Below, one piece after another: positions 1 through 7,508 of a stretch of DNA of 35,601 bases. The notes under the pieces were generated by a model. The model was not told the origin of the DNA. It did not search any database and was given only the letters and a program-made list of their open reading frames with translations. Source of the stretch: Saprospiraceae bacterium (GTDB lineage Bacteria > Bacteroidota > Bacteroidia > Chitinophagales > Saprospiraceae); assembly GCA_024762995.1 (NCBI GenBank), contig JANTGI010000015.1:1-35601 (forward strand). The letters run 5' to 3'. A program made the position numbers and the translations under genes. How positions within the stretch are numbered: the first letter of the stretch is position 1; each line of letters begins with the position of its first letter.

Positions 1-17
1 TACCATCGCTCTTCCCG

Positions 18-79
18 CCTTGTCTAATCTCAAAATAATCTCGCCTAATTATGGACATTTATTCTGATTGTGTCCCTTA
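18..79 (-). repeat. 62-bp dispersed repeat, copy 1
   Basis: Read on the minus strand, this segment begins TAAGGGACACAATCAG and ends GATTAGACAAGG. It matches 24099-24160, which reads the same way on the plus strand, with about five substitutions and one single-base indel by hand alignment. Similarity stops sharply at both ends. Both copies lie between genes. The nature of the repeat is unknown; a dispersed palindromic or insertion-sequence end fragment is possible. Confidence 0.75.
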
Positions 80-138
80 CTCTGCGTTGGTTTTTCCAAC
101 ATAGCTTGCTTTGACTTACAGTTGGGTTATACTTTTAT

Positions 139-183
139 CCCGCCACTACGTTGCGGGCTACAAAGATGTCACTCCTATGGAGT
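139..183. repeat. REP-like pair of hairpins
   Basis: Two short inverted repeats lie 13 bp apart: CCCGC (139-143) with GCGGG (153-157), and ACTCC (171-175) with GGAGT (179-183). The arrangement resembles repetitive extragenic palindromes. No second copy is present in this window, so the repetitive nature is an inference. Confidence 0.3.
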
Positions 184-250
184 TTGAATTGACCGAAATC
201 ATGAAAAAGGTGCAATATGTTATACCCATAAATAAATGTGCTGTACAGCA

Positions 251-287
251 AAAAGCCTGTAAAAACAAGTTGTTTTTACAGGCTTTT
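251..287 (-). terminator. Intrinsic terminator of the sigma-factor cluster
   Basis: A perfect 17-bp stem (251-267 with 271-287) encloses a 3-base loop. On the minus strand the stem is followed by a run of T, as expected for Rho-independent termination, 14 bp after the stop of the gene at 301-810. The flanking A and T runs mean it could act in both directions. Confidence 0.85.
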
Positions 288-300
288 AAGCGGGAGCCTA

Positions 301-810
301 TTAGTAGTCGTCACTCATCGGTGATGGAGGCGGTGGTGGAGACATAGGTGGACGTCGGTTGCGGCCTGCGCGCCCTTTGTCTTTACCCCTTCGACCTTCT
401 CGAAGGCGTTGTAGTAATTCTCTTTTAAACATTTTTTCGACAAACTCAAGCTTTACGATTTTCCGCAAGGGTAGGACCCCTTTTAAATCTTGGATGAGTT
501 GGCGTTTTAGTTGAAGTTGCTGCTCTTGGCGGTTGAGTAAGTCATCCAGTAACTTAGCCAATTCTTGGTCATTCATGCTATCGACTTTGCTTCTAGGGGC
601 TCTTTTTCCCAAAGCTTTTCTGTCGGCTTCAAATTTGTTGTATATCGGCCAAAACTTTTCAGATTCTTTGGCGGTCAGTTGCAATTGTTCGGTAATAAAG
701 CCGATTTTCAAGGCTTTTATTTTTTCTTTGCGCTGTGGCTGCGGTTGGGCAATGCTCACCGTGGATACAAGGAGGAAAAGGAAGATTCCCCAATTTTTTA
801 TTAGTTTCAT
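301..810 (-). CDS. Small exported Spy/CpxP-like protein, 169 aa
   Basis: The protein starts with a signal peptide (residues 1-21, hydrophobic core and cleavage near SIAQ). It then has a helical, highly charged body with LQLTAKESEKFWPIYNKF at about 43-60, a pattern seen in small Bacteroidota periplasmic proteins related in layout to Spy/CpxP. The C-terminus is basic, then rich in proline (about 150-165). It is the last gene of a minus-strand set with an ECF sigma factor and an anti-sigma-like gene, 17 bp after the latter, and a terminator follows. The context suggests an envelope-stress output or sensor of that sigma factor. Family assignment rests on layout and motif resemblance only; it could be an unrelated coiled-coil protein. 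Confidence 0.75.
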   Translation of the reverse strand: MKLIKNWGIFLFLLVSTVSIAQPQPQRKEKIKALKIGFITEQLQLTAKESEKFWPIYNKFEADRKALGKRAPRSKVDSMNDQELAKLLDDLLNRQEQQLQLKRQLIQDLKGVLPLRKIVKLEFVEKMFKRELLQRLREGRRGKDKGRAGRNRRPPMSPPPPPSPMSDDY

Positions 811-827
811 ATTTACGAGTTTATGGT

Positions 828-1277
828 TTATAATTGACCTTCCAGCAATTCTTCGCTGAAGTCATTAATGTCAATTTCGTTTAGAATGTCTTCGTCGCTA
901 AAGGAGGAAGATGATGCCGTCTCGGACTCTTGCAGTAGGTCTCCAAGTTCCATCTCCGAAAAGTCAGAAATGTTGTTGTCAATATAGTCTAAAATATCCG
1001 CTTGGGCGACTTGATTCGTATCATCGACCGTGACCAGATAAGGTTTGACTAAGAAGCCTAGCCCTATCAAAAGGAGGATGGCTGCGGCTATTTTGATGCT
1101 CACAAAAATAGATCGTTTTTTGGATTGAACAGGTTGATTTTCAATGGTTTGTGAAAATACTTTTTGATGCAAATCCTGAAAGTATCCATCCGGGACATCT
1201 TGTTGGCGCTGCTCCTTGATTTTTTTCAGCAAAGGGGCAAGTTGCTCAAGTTCTTTTTGTATGTTTTTGTCTTCCAT
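828..1277 (-). CDS. Anti-sigma-factor-like membrane protein, 149 aa
   Basis: This protein has a charged N-terminal cytoplasmic segment (1-57), one transmembrane helix (about 61-81, KIAAAILLLIGLGFLVKPYL) and an acidic, serine-rich C-terminal part expected outside the inner membrane. The start ATG lies one base after the TGA stop of the ECF sigma gene, so the two are almost certainly translated together. Its position and single-helix layout fit an anti-sigma factor that holds the sigma factor at the membrane. The N-terminal part has no cysteines and so no zinc-binding HxxxCxxC motif of the ZAS class. The role is inferred from context; sequence alone would only support a single-pass membrane protein. 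Confidence 0.75.
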   Translation of the reverse strand: MEDKNIQKELEQLAPLLKKIKEQRQQDVPDGYFQDLHQKVFSQTIENQPVQSKKRSIFVSIKIAAAILLLIGLGFLVKPYLVTVDDTNQVAQADILDYIDNNISDFSEMELGDLLQESETASSSSFSDEDILNEIDINDFSEELLEGQL

Positions 1278-1278
1278 C

Positions 1279-1827
1279 TCAATGGATATTATTGGTTGTT
1301 AAATAAGTCTCCAGCTTTTTTACGGCGTGGTGGTAGCTGGCTTTTAGAGCACCGATTGAAGTGCCCGTTATGTCCGCAATATCTTGGTACGTCATCTCGT
1401 CAAAGTATCTGAGATTAAAGACCAATTTTTGTTTTTCCGGCAGCAAATCAATGGCTGCATTTAGCTTGTGCATGGTGTTTTCTTCGTCATGATATGCCGG
1501 CGCATTTTTTTCATATTGCCCGATTGCTTCCATTGATTCTGTCTTTTTCTGTCTTTTCAGAAAAGTCAGAGACTCATTGGTTGCTATCCGATAAAGCCAG
1601 GTATATAATTTGGCTTCTGCCTGAAAACCCTTGATTCCTTTGAATACTTTTACAAATGTATTTTGCAGTACATCGTCTGCGTCACTGTGACTTTTGACGA
1701 TACTTCGAATATGCCAATAAAGTCGCCGGCTGTAGCTTTCTACAAGCATCTTGAATCCAAGCTCAACAGTTGCCTTATTTTGCAAAAGTTTGATAATCTT
1801 TTCTTCTTTTTCTTTACTATTCGGCAT
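1279..1827 (-). CDS. ECF-type RNA polymerase sigma factor, 182 aa
   Basis: This is an extracytoplasmic-function sigma-70 factor. Region 2 is at about 25-95, with the core-binding and -10 recognition helices (DADDVLQNTFVKVFKGI, then the tryptophan-containing YTWLYRIATNE). Region 4 is at about 125-176, with the helix-turn-helix YQDIADITGTSIGALKASYHHAVKKL. The length is normal for the family. The downstream gene is anti-sigma-like and starts one base after this stop. A lipoprotein gene ends 64 bp upstream on the same strand and may be transcribed with it. Target genes are not evident, although such factors often control their own cluster. Confidence 0.95.
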   Translation of the reverse strand: MPNSKEKEEKIIKLLQNKATVELGFKMLVESYSRRLYWHIRSIVKSHSDADDVLQNTFVKVFKGIKGFQAEAKLYTWLYRIATNESLTFLKRQKKTESMEAIGQYEKNAPAYHDEENTMHKLNAAIDLLPEKQKLVFNLRYFDEMTYQDIADITGTSIGALKASYHHAVKKLETYLTTNNIH

Positions 1828-1891
1828 TCAAACTGCGTATTTGGTGAGTATGACTAGACGAAGTAACAAAGGTTTAATGAGCAGCAAAAAA

Positions 1892-2533
1892 TCATAAGGC
1901 TATGTCGGCCGAATAGTATTCCAGTAGTACATTCATGGTGAATTGGTCAGTTGTATAAGGAAACCTTTTTTGGTAAATGGCCGATAGGCTCATTGGTTCG
2001 GTCAAGACATGATCGGGTAAGGTAATGACATGGGGCATCGCTATGCGGCCTACTAATTTGGCGGTGTAGTCCTTTCCATTGCTGTCAAAGAAGACGAGGA
2101 TGATTTGGTCTTGTTCATCGAGTGGGGTAGGGGTGTTGATAGTGACTTTTTGGCCGTCTTTTTTGGCCGAAAAGTTTTTGAGCATCGGAGGGGCGGTCGC
2201 AAAATCAAGGATATGGTCAATCTTTAGTTCAATTTGGGTCGGAAATTCATTTTCTCTCTTGACGACGTATTTTAGGGGTAGGTTTTTTCCGGGTTGTTTT
2301 TCTTCCATGGTGCCCCCGTTGTAGAATACACCTGCATTGAATTTGGCGGGTTTTTGTTGCCCGTCTTTTTGTTTTTCCACGGGGGTAAACTCAATCATAG
2401 ACTCTTGAATATCAGCGACATATCTAAAATACAGGTCGGCCAGATATTGTTTTTTTTCAGGAGCTGTTTTTTTTGATTTTGACTGACAACCCATCAAGGA
2501 GATAAAAAGAAGTAAAAAGAAAATCTGTTTCAT
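1892..2533 (-). CDS. Predicted lipoprotein of unknown function, 213 aa
   Basis: The N-terminus has a lysine, a hydrophobic stretch and a lipobox-like LMGC ending at Cys16, so the mature protein is probably lipid-anchored. The rest is a soluble, beta-rich-looking domain of about 195 residues with no motif I recognise; a segment near 148-165 (IILVFFDSNGKDYTAKLVG) looks like a strand-turn-strand unit. It precedes the ECF sigma gene on the same strand by 64 bp and is divergent from the dehydrogenase at 2654. Function is unknown. The -2 position of the lipobox is Met rather than the usual Ala/Ser/Thr/Val/Ile, which lowers confidence in the lipidation site slightly. Confidence 0.75.
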   Translation of the reverse strand: MKQIFFLLLFISLMGCQSKSKKTAPEKKQYLADLYFRYVADIQESMIEFTPVEKQKDGQQKPAKFNAGVFYNGGTMEEKQPGKNLPLKYVVKRENEFPTQIELKIDHILDFATAPPMLKNFSAKKDGQKVTINTPTPLDEQDQIILVFFDSNGKDYTAKLVGRIAMPHVITLPDHVLTEPMSLSAIYQKRFPYTTDQFTMNVLLEYYSADIAL

Positions 2534-2653
2534 ATTGTTGCTTTTTCCGCAAGGATATCAAGAATCACCAAATTTCTCAGTAATTTTGTGTAAAACTGTA
2601 ACTGTCCCCAAGTTTTGACCTGTACTTAGTGCACTTACGTAAAACAAATAAAA

Positions 2654-3619
2654 ATGCCACAAAAAAAAGCTATTCGGCGTGTTTATATAACGGATGATGT
2701 CCACCCGTTGTTGATAGAAGGGCTAAAAGAATTGGGCTATGAAGTAGATTATGCCCCAAAAGTGCCTTTGGCAACCGTCCGGAAAAAGATAAAAAACTAT
2801 GATGGAATCATCATTAATAGTAAAGTCTTGATGGATCGAGCGATGTTAGATGGCGCTCCCAAGTTGCGATTTATCGGAAGATTAGGTTCGGGATTGGAGA
2901 TTATAGATTTAGCTTACGCAAAAAAGAAAGGGGTGAAGGTATTTCGGGCACCCGCCGGCAATAGTAATGCGGTAGGGGAGCATGCTTTGGGCATGTTGTT
3001 GGCCTTGTCTAATAACTTGATAAAGAGCAACTTAGAAGTAAAATCCATGGTTTGGGATCGTGAGGGGAATCGAGGCTTTGAATTGAAGGGGAAGACCATA
3101 GGAATTATCGGTTTTGGGCATACGGGGAGTCAATTTGCTCGTAAATTGAAAGGATTCCAAACAAAAATTTTGGTATATGATAAATACAGGCAGCGTTTGC
3201 CGGATGAGTTTCGTTATGTGACCAGAATAAAAAACTTGGACACCCTTTTGTCGAGGGCCGATGTGTTAAGTTTTCATTTACCCCTTACGGAGGAGACCGT
3301 TGGTTTCTTTGATGAAAAGAAGCTGGAGAAATGTAAAGACGGAGTCATCATAGTGAATACTTCCCGTGGTTTGGTGATACCGACATCGGTTTTGATAAAC
3401 GGATTGGAGAGCGGTAAGATAAAAGGGGCCTGTCTGGATGTGTTCGAAAATGAAAAACCCAAAACCTACTCTGAGAATGAAAAGAAGACGTATCGGACAT
3501 TGTTGGCTATGCCCAACGTCATTGTATCACCACACGTGGCCGGATGGACAGTAGAGTCAAAAAGGAAGTTGTCCGAAATCCTACTGCGTCAAATAAAAAG
3601 GCTTGATAAGAACGGTTAA
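2654..3619 (+). CDS. D-2-hydroxyacid dehydrogenase (phosphoglycerate dehydrogenase-like), 321 aa
   Basis: This is an NAD-dependent D-isomer 2-hydroxyacid dehydrogenase. The nucleotide-binding motif GFGHTG is at 153-158, followed by Asp176 (VYDKY), which favours NAD over NADP. The expected catalytic residues are visible: Arg238 in NTSRG, Glu267 in DVFENE and His294 in SPHVAGW. The enzyme lacks the C-terminal ACT domain found in many serine-pathway SerA proteins. The substrate could be 3-phosphoglycerate or another 2-hydroxyacid; neighbours do not decide this. It stands alone, preceded by a possible -7 element TAATTTTG at 2581-2588 and followed by a terminator-like hairpin at 3627-3652. Confidence 0.9.
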   Translation: MPQKKAIRRVYITDDVHPLLIEGLKELGYEVDYAPKVPLATVRKKIKNYDGIIINSKVLMDRAMLDGAPKLRFIGRLGSGLEIIDLAYAKKKGVKVFRAPAGNSNAVGEHALGMLLALSNNLIKSNLEVKSMVWDREGNRGFELKGKTIGIIGFGHTGSQFARKLKGFQTKILVYDKYRQRLPDEFRYVTRIKNLDTLLSRADVLSFHLPLTEETVGFFDEKKLEKCKDGVIIVNTSRGLVIPTSVLINGLESGKIKGACLDVFENEKPKTYSENEKKTYRTLLAMPNVIVSPHVAGWTVESKRKLSEILLRQIKRLDKNG

Positions 3620-3626
3620 TCAGACG

Positions 3627-3652
3627 AAAAAAGTCCAAAAGAAGGCTTTTTT
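3627..3652 (+). terminator. Probable terminator after the dehydrogenase
   Basis: AAAAAAG and CC (3627-3636) pair with GG and CTTTTTT (3644-3652) around a 7-base loop, with one bulged T. A T run follows directly. Just downstream is a short tandem TTTTTTAACGA repeat (3647-3668). Confidence 0.55.
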
Positions 3653-3683
3653 AACGATTTTTTAACGATTTTTTGAAGTTTGT

Positions 3684-3714
3684 TTGTTTAATGAAGTACA
3701 ATTAAGTAACATTG
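3684..3714 (+). promoter_or_regulatory. Promoter of the TonB-receptor cluster
   Basis: A TTG at 3684-3686 is separated by 20 bp from TAACATTG at 3707-3714, one mismatch from the Bacteroidota -7 consensus TAnnTTTG. Transcription would start near 3721, giving a leader of about 44 bases before the ATG at 3765. Confidence 0.5.
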
Positions 3715-3764
3715 CGTCTTCAATTGCTGAAGAAATAATTTGTAATCAAATAAAATAGGACGAT

Positions 3765-6700
3765 ATGACAAGATCGATACTCCTCTTCTTTATCTTTTTG
3801 ACCATGGGTCTTTCACTTTCTGCGCAAGCTATTTTGCGGGGTACAGTGACAGATGATAAAGGTCAGCCGTTGGCATTTGCTAACGTGGCTTACGATAAAA
3901 ACGGCTCGATTAGTGGAGCTACTACGGATTTGGATGGCCATTATTCTATCCAGCTAGACCCCGGGACTTACGTAGTGACCTTTTCTTATACCGGTTATAC
4001 GGATGACAAGTATTATGATGTTGTTGTGAAGGCCGGCGGGGTGACCAAGTTGGATGGAAAACTAGTGGAAGGTGTCACGGTCACAGAGGTAGAGGTAAAG
4101 GGAAAGAGATTTGATGCTCCTTTGATTGAGAAGGATGGTAAAGATGGACAGACTTTTACGACGGAACAGATACAGAACTTGCCCGCAAAGACTTTATCGG
4201 GGATTATTGGTACGGTGCCGGGTGTAAATACCATTGATAATGGAAGCAGTGGTATTAATGTAAAAGGGGCACGGTCTAATTCTACCGTTTTCTATTTGGA
4301 TGATGTGCGTATTCGGGGGCCTTTACCACCGGCCACAGAAATTGAACAGTTGGAAGTAATGACCGGTGGTATTGAAGCTAAATATGGTGATACAGGTGGG
4401 GGGATTATCTCTGTTATATCTAAAGGTCCATCGCGGGATTTTTCCGGAAATGTAGAGGTGGAATCTTCTCAATTTTTGGATCCGTATGGCTATAATTTGG
4501 GCTATCTGAATTTGGCAGGACCTATTCTTTCTAAAAAGAAAGATGGAATTAAAAAGACCGTTTTAGGATTTAGAGTGTCCGGACAGTATAGATACCGCAA
4601 GGATGACAGACCGTCCATTGTACCTATTTATGTGGCTAGTGACGATGCGAAAAAAGAATCAGAAGCGAATCCGGTGTTTATTCGGAATCATTCTCAATTT
4701 TCGACTGCAGAAGAATATACCAGTATCGGTAAGGACGGAGAGTCCGGAGTAGATATCTGGAAGCTAAAGTATCGTCCGGATGAAGAAGAAAAAACACTTG
4801 CGCTAACGTCTAAAATAGATGCGAAGATTACGGATAATTTGCAGATGACCCTTACGGGAACATACAACAATAGTAAGGATAAATTTACCCCGTTTGGTTG
4901 GAGATTTATGAATTCGCATAATAATCCTACTTTTGATGACTCACGGGTACGGGGGATTTTTAGAATTAGACACCGTTTAGGAAAGTGGGGTGGTAGCTCA
5001 AAGGATGATGAACCCGGGTTGTTTCAAAATATGTCTTATACCATTTTGGCTTCTTTTGAGCAAAGAAAGACCGGTGTACAAGATAAGAGATTTGGTGAAA
5101 ACCTATTTCAATATGGGCACGCCAGTCAAATAAAATATTCTTATTTGCCTACAATAGGTCTTTCTCCGGATCCAATACCCGGAGCGGACCAAGTGCCTGG
5201 TCCCGGTGGTAATGTATTTTATATATTCCACAGTGGATATGCAGAAACCTTTGAATCATATAAACCAAGTACTTATAATCCGGGTCTTTCCGCTTATAAT
5301 GTCACGAGTTCAGATGCGATTACCGGTGTCAATCAATTATCCCGTTTGAATGGTGTCGCCACGAATACAACGGATGATATTTGGGGTCAGTTGACTAAGT
5401 CAGGAAGTCCTTTATATAAAAATGCCAACCAAGTCTATAATAGCTATAGCTATGGAAGTCAAAGTTTGTATTCGGGTCAAGCTAACTTGTCTTTTGATTT
5501 GCATCCCAAAAAAGGTGGGGTTCACTCCATTAATATGGGTGTACAATATGAGCAACGCTCAGATAAGAACTACTCTATTCGGCCGCAAGATTTGTGGAAT
5601 ATTGCCGGTAATGCCGTTAATAATGCCTTGCAATCCATTGATACCAATAATATCATAGGTCAAATCGACACGGTATTTAATGGGGCTACGGTTTCCATGG
5701 CTCAATATGCTCCCTTGTTAGATGGAAGTTTTAGCGATAATAAGTTGTTTTTTAAAGCCGTCAGAGACAAGTTTAATGTTCCTTATACGGAATATTTTAA
5801 TATCTATGACCTTTCTCCTAATGACCTGTCTTTGGATATGTTTGCCGGAGCAGAAATCATTGGCAATCATGAGCAGGGCTTCCGCACACTGGATTATTAT
5901 GGATATGATTATTTAGGTAACGTAGTCGATAAAAATACTGCGTTTGATGACTTCTTTACTTCAACGGATAAGAATGGAAATAGAAATTATCCGGTGGCGC
6001 CGTCACAGCCGATTTATATGGGTGGATACATCCAAGATAAATTCATTTATGATGAGATGATATTTAAAGTTGGATTGAGAGTAGATAGATATGATGCGAA
6101 TACGAAAGTGATGAAGGATAAGTACTCTTTATACGAAATCAAGGGAGCCAAAGACTTCCACGACGGTGTTCAAAGTAGTAAGCCGGCCAATATCGGAGAT
6201 GATTATAAGGTGTATCTAAATAGTCCAACCGGCGTGGCCGTAAAAGCCTATAGAAATGGAGATCAGTGGTACTATAGTAATGGGGCGGAAGCTGCAGATG
6301 GAAGTTTGATTTTTGGGGGTGAAGTAGTCAATCCGGCCTATGTGGATGGCGTAAAACCTATTGAGATACATGAAAAAGATTTTAATCCTAAAAAATCGTT
6401 TAAAGATTTTTCTCCGCAGTGGGATGTTTCTCCTAGATTATCTTTTTCTTTCCCGATTTCTGATGAAGCCAATTTCTTTGCACACTATGATATTTTGTCT
6501 CAGAGACCCACATCAAATACGGTGATGACTCCGCTGGATTATTTCAACTTTTTCAATGATGGAGGGGCGAGGAATAACCCTGATTTGAAGACCCAGAAGG
6601 CGATTGATTATGCGGTTGGATTCCAACAGAAAGTATCAAAGACCTCTTCTATTAAGTTGACTGCTTTTTATCAGGAAATGAGAAATTTGATACAAAGACG

Positions 6701-7457
6701 AACTATTTTGTATGTACCTATCGCGGGTAGATATACGACTTTTGATAATATAGATTTCTCTACAACTAAAGGTTTTACCTTTGAGTATGACTTAAGAAGA
6801 ACCGGCAACGCTTCCTTGTACTTGACCTACTCTTTGCAGTTTGTCAATGGTACCGGTTCTGATGCTAATTCGTCTCGTGGATTGGCGACGCGTGGTGTGA
6901 TAAGGACGACATCTCCATTAAACTTTGACCAACGCCATACCCTTCAAGCCATCTTGGATTATCGTTATAAGAAAGATGAAGGTCCAAGGTTGTTTGGGAA
7001 GTATATTTTTGAGAATGCAGGGGCTAATCTATTGGTTAGTACTTACTCAGGAAGACCTTATACCGCCAAAGCCATACCTACCTTGTATGATGGCTCTGTC
7101 ACGGAAGGTTCGTTGAATGGAGCAAGAAAGCCTTGGTCTTATTCTGTTGGACTCCGGGTAGATAAAGATTTTAACTTGACGAAAGAGGGCGCGAAGAATC
7201 CGTTGTTTATGAATATCTATTTTAGAGCGGAGAACTTGCTCAATACCGCCAATATTATTAATGTATATCCGGCTACAGGTTCTGCGTATGATGATGGATT
7301 TTTGACAACAGATCTTGGTCAAGGCGGATTGGAAACAATACGTAACTCCGGCCAAAATGTAGAATCCTACTTGAACTTTTACAAGTGGGGACTAGAAACT
7401 CCGGGAAATTTTGTACTCCCCAGAAGATTGTACATGGGGATTATTTTTGACTTTTAA
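3765..7457 (+). CDS. TonB-dependent outer-membrane receptor, 1230 aa
   Basis: The protein has a signal peptide (1-20, ending LSAQA). It continues with a carboxypeptidase-regulatory-like beta-sandwich (about 22-92, ILRGTVTDDKGQPLAFANV) and a plug domain (about 125-230, with IIGTVPGVN, VKGARSN and YLDDVRIRG). The rest is a long 22-strand-type barrel ending in the aromatic-terminated strand LYMGIIFDF. This is the layout of Bacteroidota TonB-dependent receptors that import large nutrients or act with surface partners. No SusD partner follows. Instead a 1342-residue exported protein starts 51 bp downstream, then a PorV-like barrel. Substrate is unknown. A weak ribosome-binding site (AGGA) precedes the chosen start. 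Confidence 0.93.
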   Translation: MTRSILLFFIFLTMGLSLSAQAILRGTVTDDKGQPLAFANVAYDKNGSISGATTDLDGHYSIQLDPGTYVVTFSYTGYTDDKYYDVVVKAGGVTKLDGKLVEGVTVTEVEVKGKRFDAPLIEKDGKDGQTFTTEQIQNLPAKTLSGIIGTVPGVNTIDNGSSGINVKGARSNSTVFYLDDVRIRGPLPPATEIEQLEVMTGGIEAKYGDTGGGIISVISKGPSRDFSGNVEVESSQFLDPYGYNLGYLNLAGPILSKKKDGIKKTVLGFRVSGQYRYRKDDRPSIVPIYVASDDAKKESEANPVFIRNHSQFSTAEEYTSIGKDGESGVDIWKLKYRPDEEEKTLALTSKIDAKITDNLQMTLTGTYNNSKDKFTPFGWRFMNSHNNPTFDDSRVRGIFRIRHRLGKWGGSSKDDEPGLFQNMSYTILASFEQRKTGVQDKRFGENLFQYGHASQIKYSYLPTIGLSPDPIPGADQVPGPGGNVFYIFHSGYAETFESYKPSTYNPGLSAYNVTSSDAITGVNQLSRLNGVATNTTDDIWGQLTKSGSPLYKNANQVYNSYSYGSQSLYSGQANLSFDLHPKKGGVHSINMGVQYEQRSDKNYSIRPQDLWNIAGNAVNNALQSIDTNNIIGQIDTVFNGATVSMAQYAPLLDGSFSDNKLFFKAVRDKFNVPYTEYFNIYDLSPNDLSLDMFAGAEIIGNHEQGFRTLDYYGYDYLGNVVDKNTAFDDFFTSTDKNGNRNYPVAPSQPIYMGGYIQDKFIYDEMIFKVGLRVDRYDANTKVMKDKYSLYEIKGAKDFHDGVQSSKPANIGDDYKVYLNSPTGVAVKAYRNGDQWYYSNGAEAADGSLIFGGEVVNPAYVDGVKPIEIHEKDFNPKKSFKDFSPQWDVSPRLSFSFPISDEANFFAHYDILSQRPTSNTVMTPLDYFNFFNDGGARNNPDLKTQKAIDYAVGFQQKVSKTSSIKLTAFYQEMRNLIQRRTILYVPIAGRYTTFDNIDFSTTKGFTFEYDLRRTGNASLYLTYSLQFVNGTGSDANSSRGLATRGVIRTTSPLNFDQRHTLQAILDYRYKKDEGPRLFGKYIFENAGANLLVSTYSGRPYTAKAIPTLYDGSVTEGSLNGARKPWSYSVGLRVDKDFNLTKEGAKNPLFMNIYFRAENLLNTANIINVYPATGSAYDDGFLTTDLGQGGLETIRNSGQNVESYLNFYKWGLETPGNFVLPRRLYMGIIFDF

Positions 7458-7508
7458 TTAATTTTGAACTGCAAAGTTCTACAACACTTTTTTTGAAAAA
7501 ATAGCCAT

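Larger units (their letters stand above)
1..300. other. Intergenic stretch with repeats, no gene
   Basis: No convincing coding region is seen here. The stretch holds one copy of a 62-bp repeat (18-79), a small hairpin GTTGG/CCAAC at 86-100, two neighbouring hairpins resembling REP-type sequences (139-183), and a strong terminator hairpin at 251-287. The only sizeable open frame (111-347) runs through the terminator and into the antisense of the next gene, so it is not called. Confidence 0.6.

Noticed and set aside
111-347. Open frame of 78 codons at the left edge
   Set aside because: It runs through a perfect terminator hairpin and into the antisense of the Spy-like gene, and has no family resemblance.
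2581-2588. Promoter of the dehydrogenase gene
   Set aside because: TAATTTTG matches the -7 consensus, but no TTG lies 19-21 bp upstream and the leader would be about 60 bases, so it is only mentioned in the gene entry.
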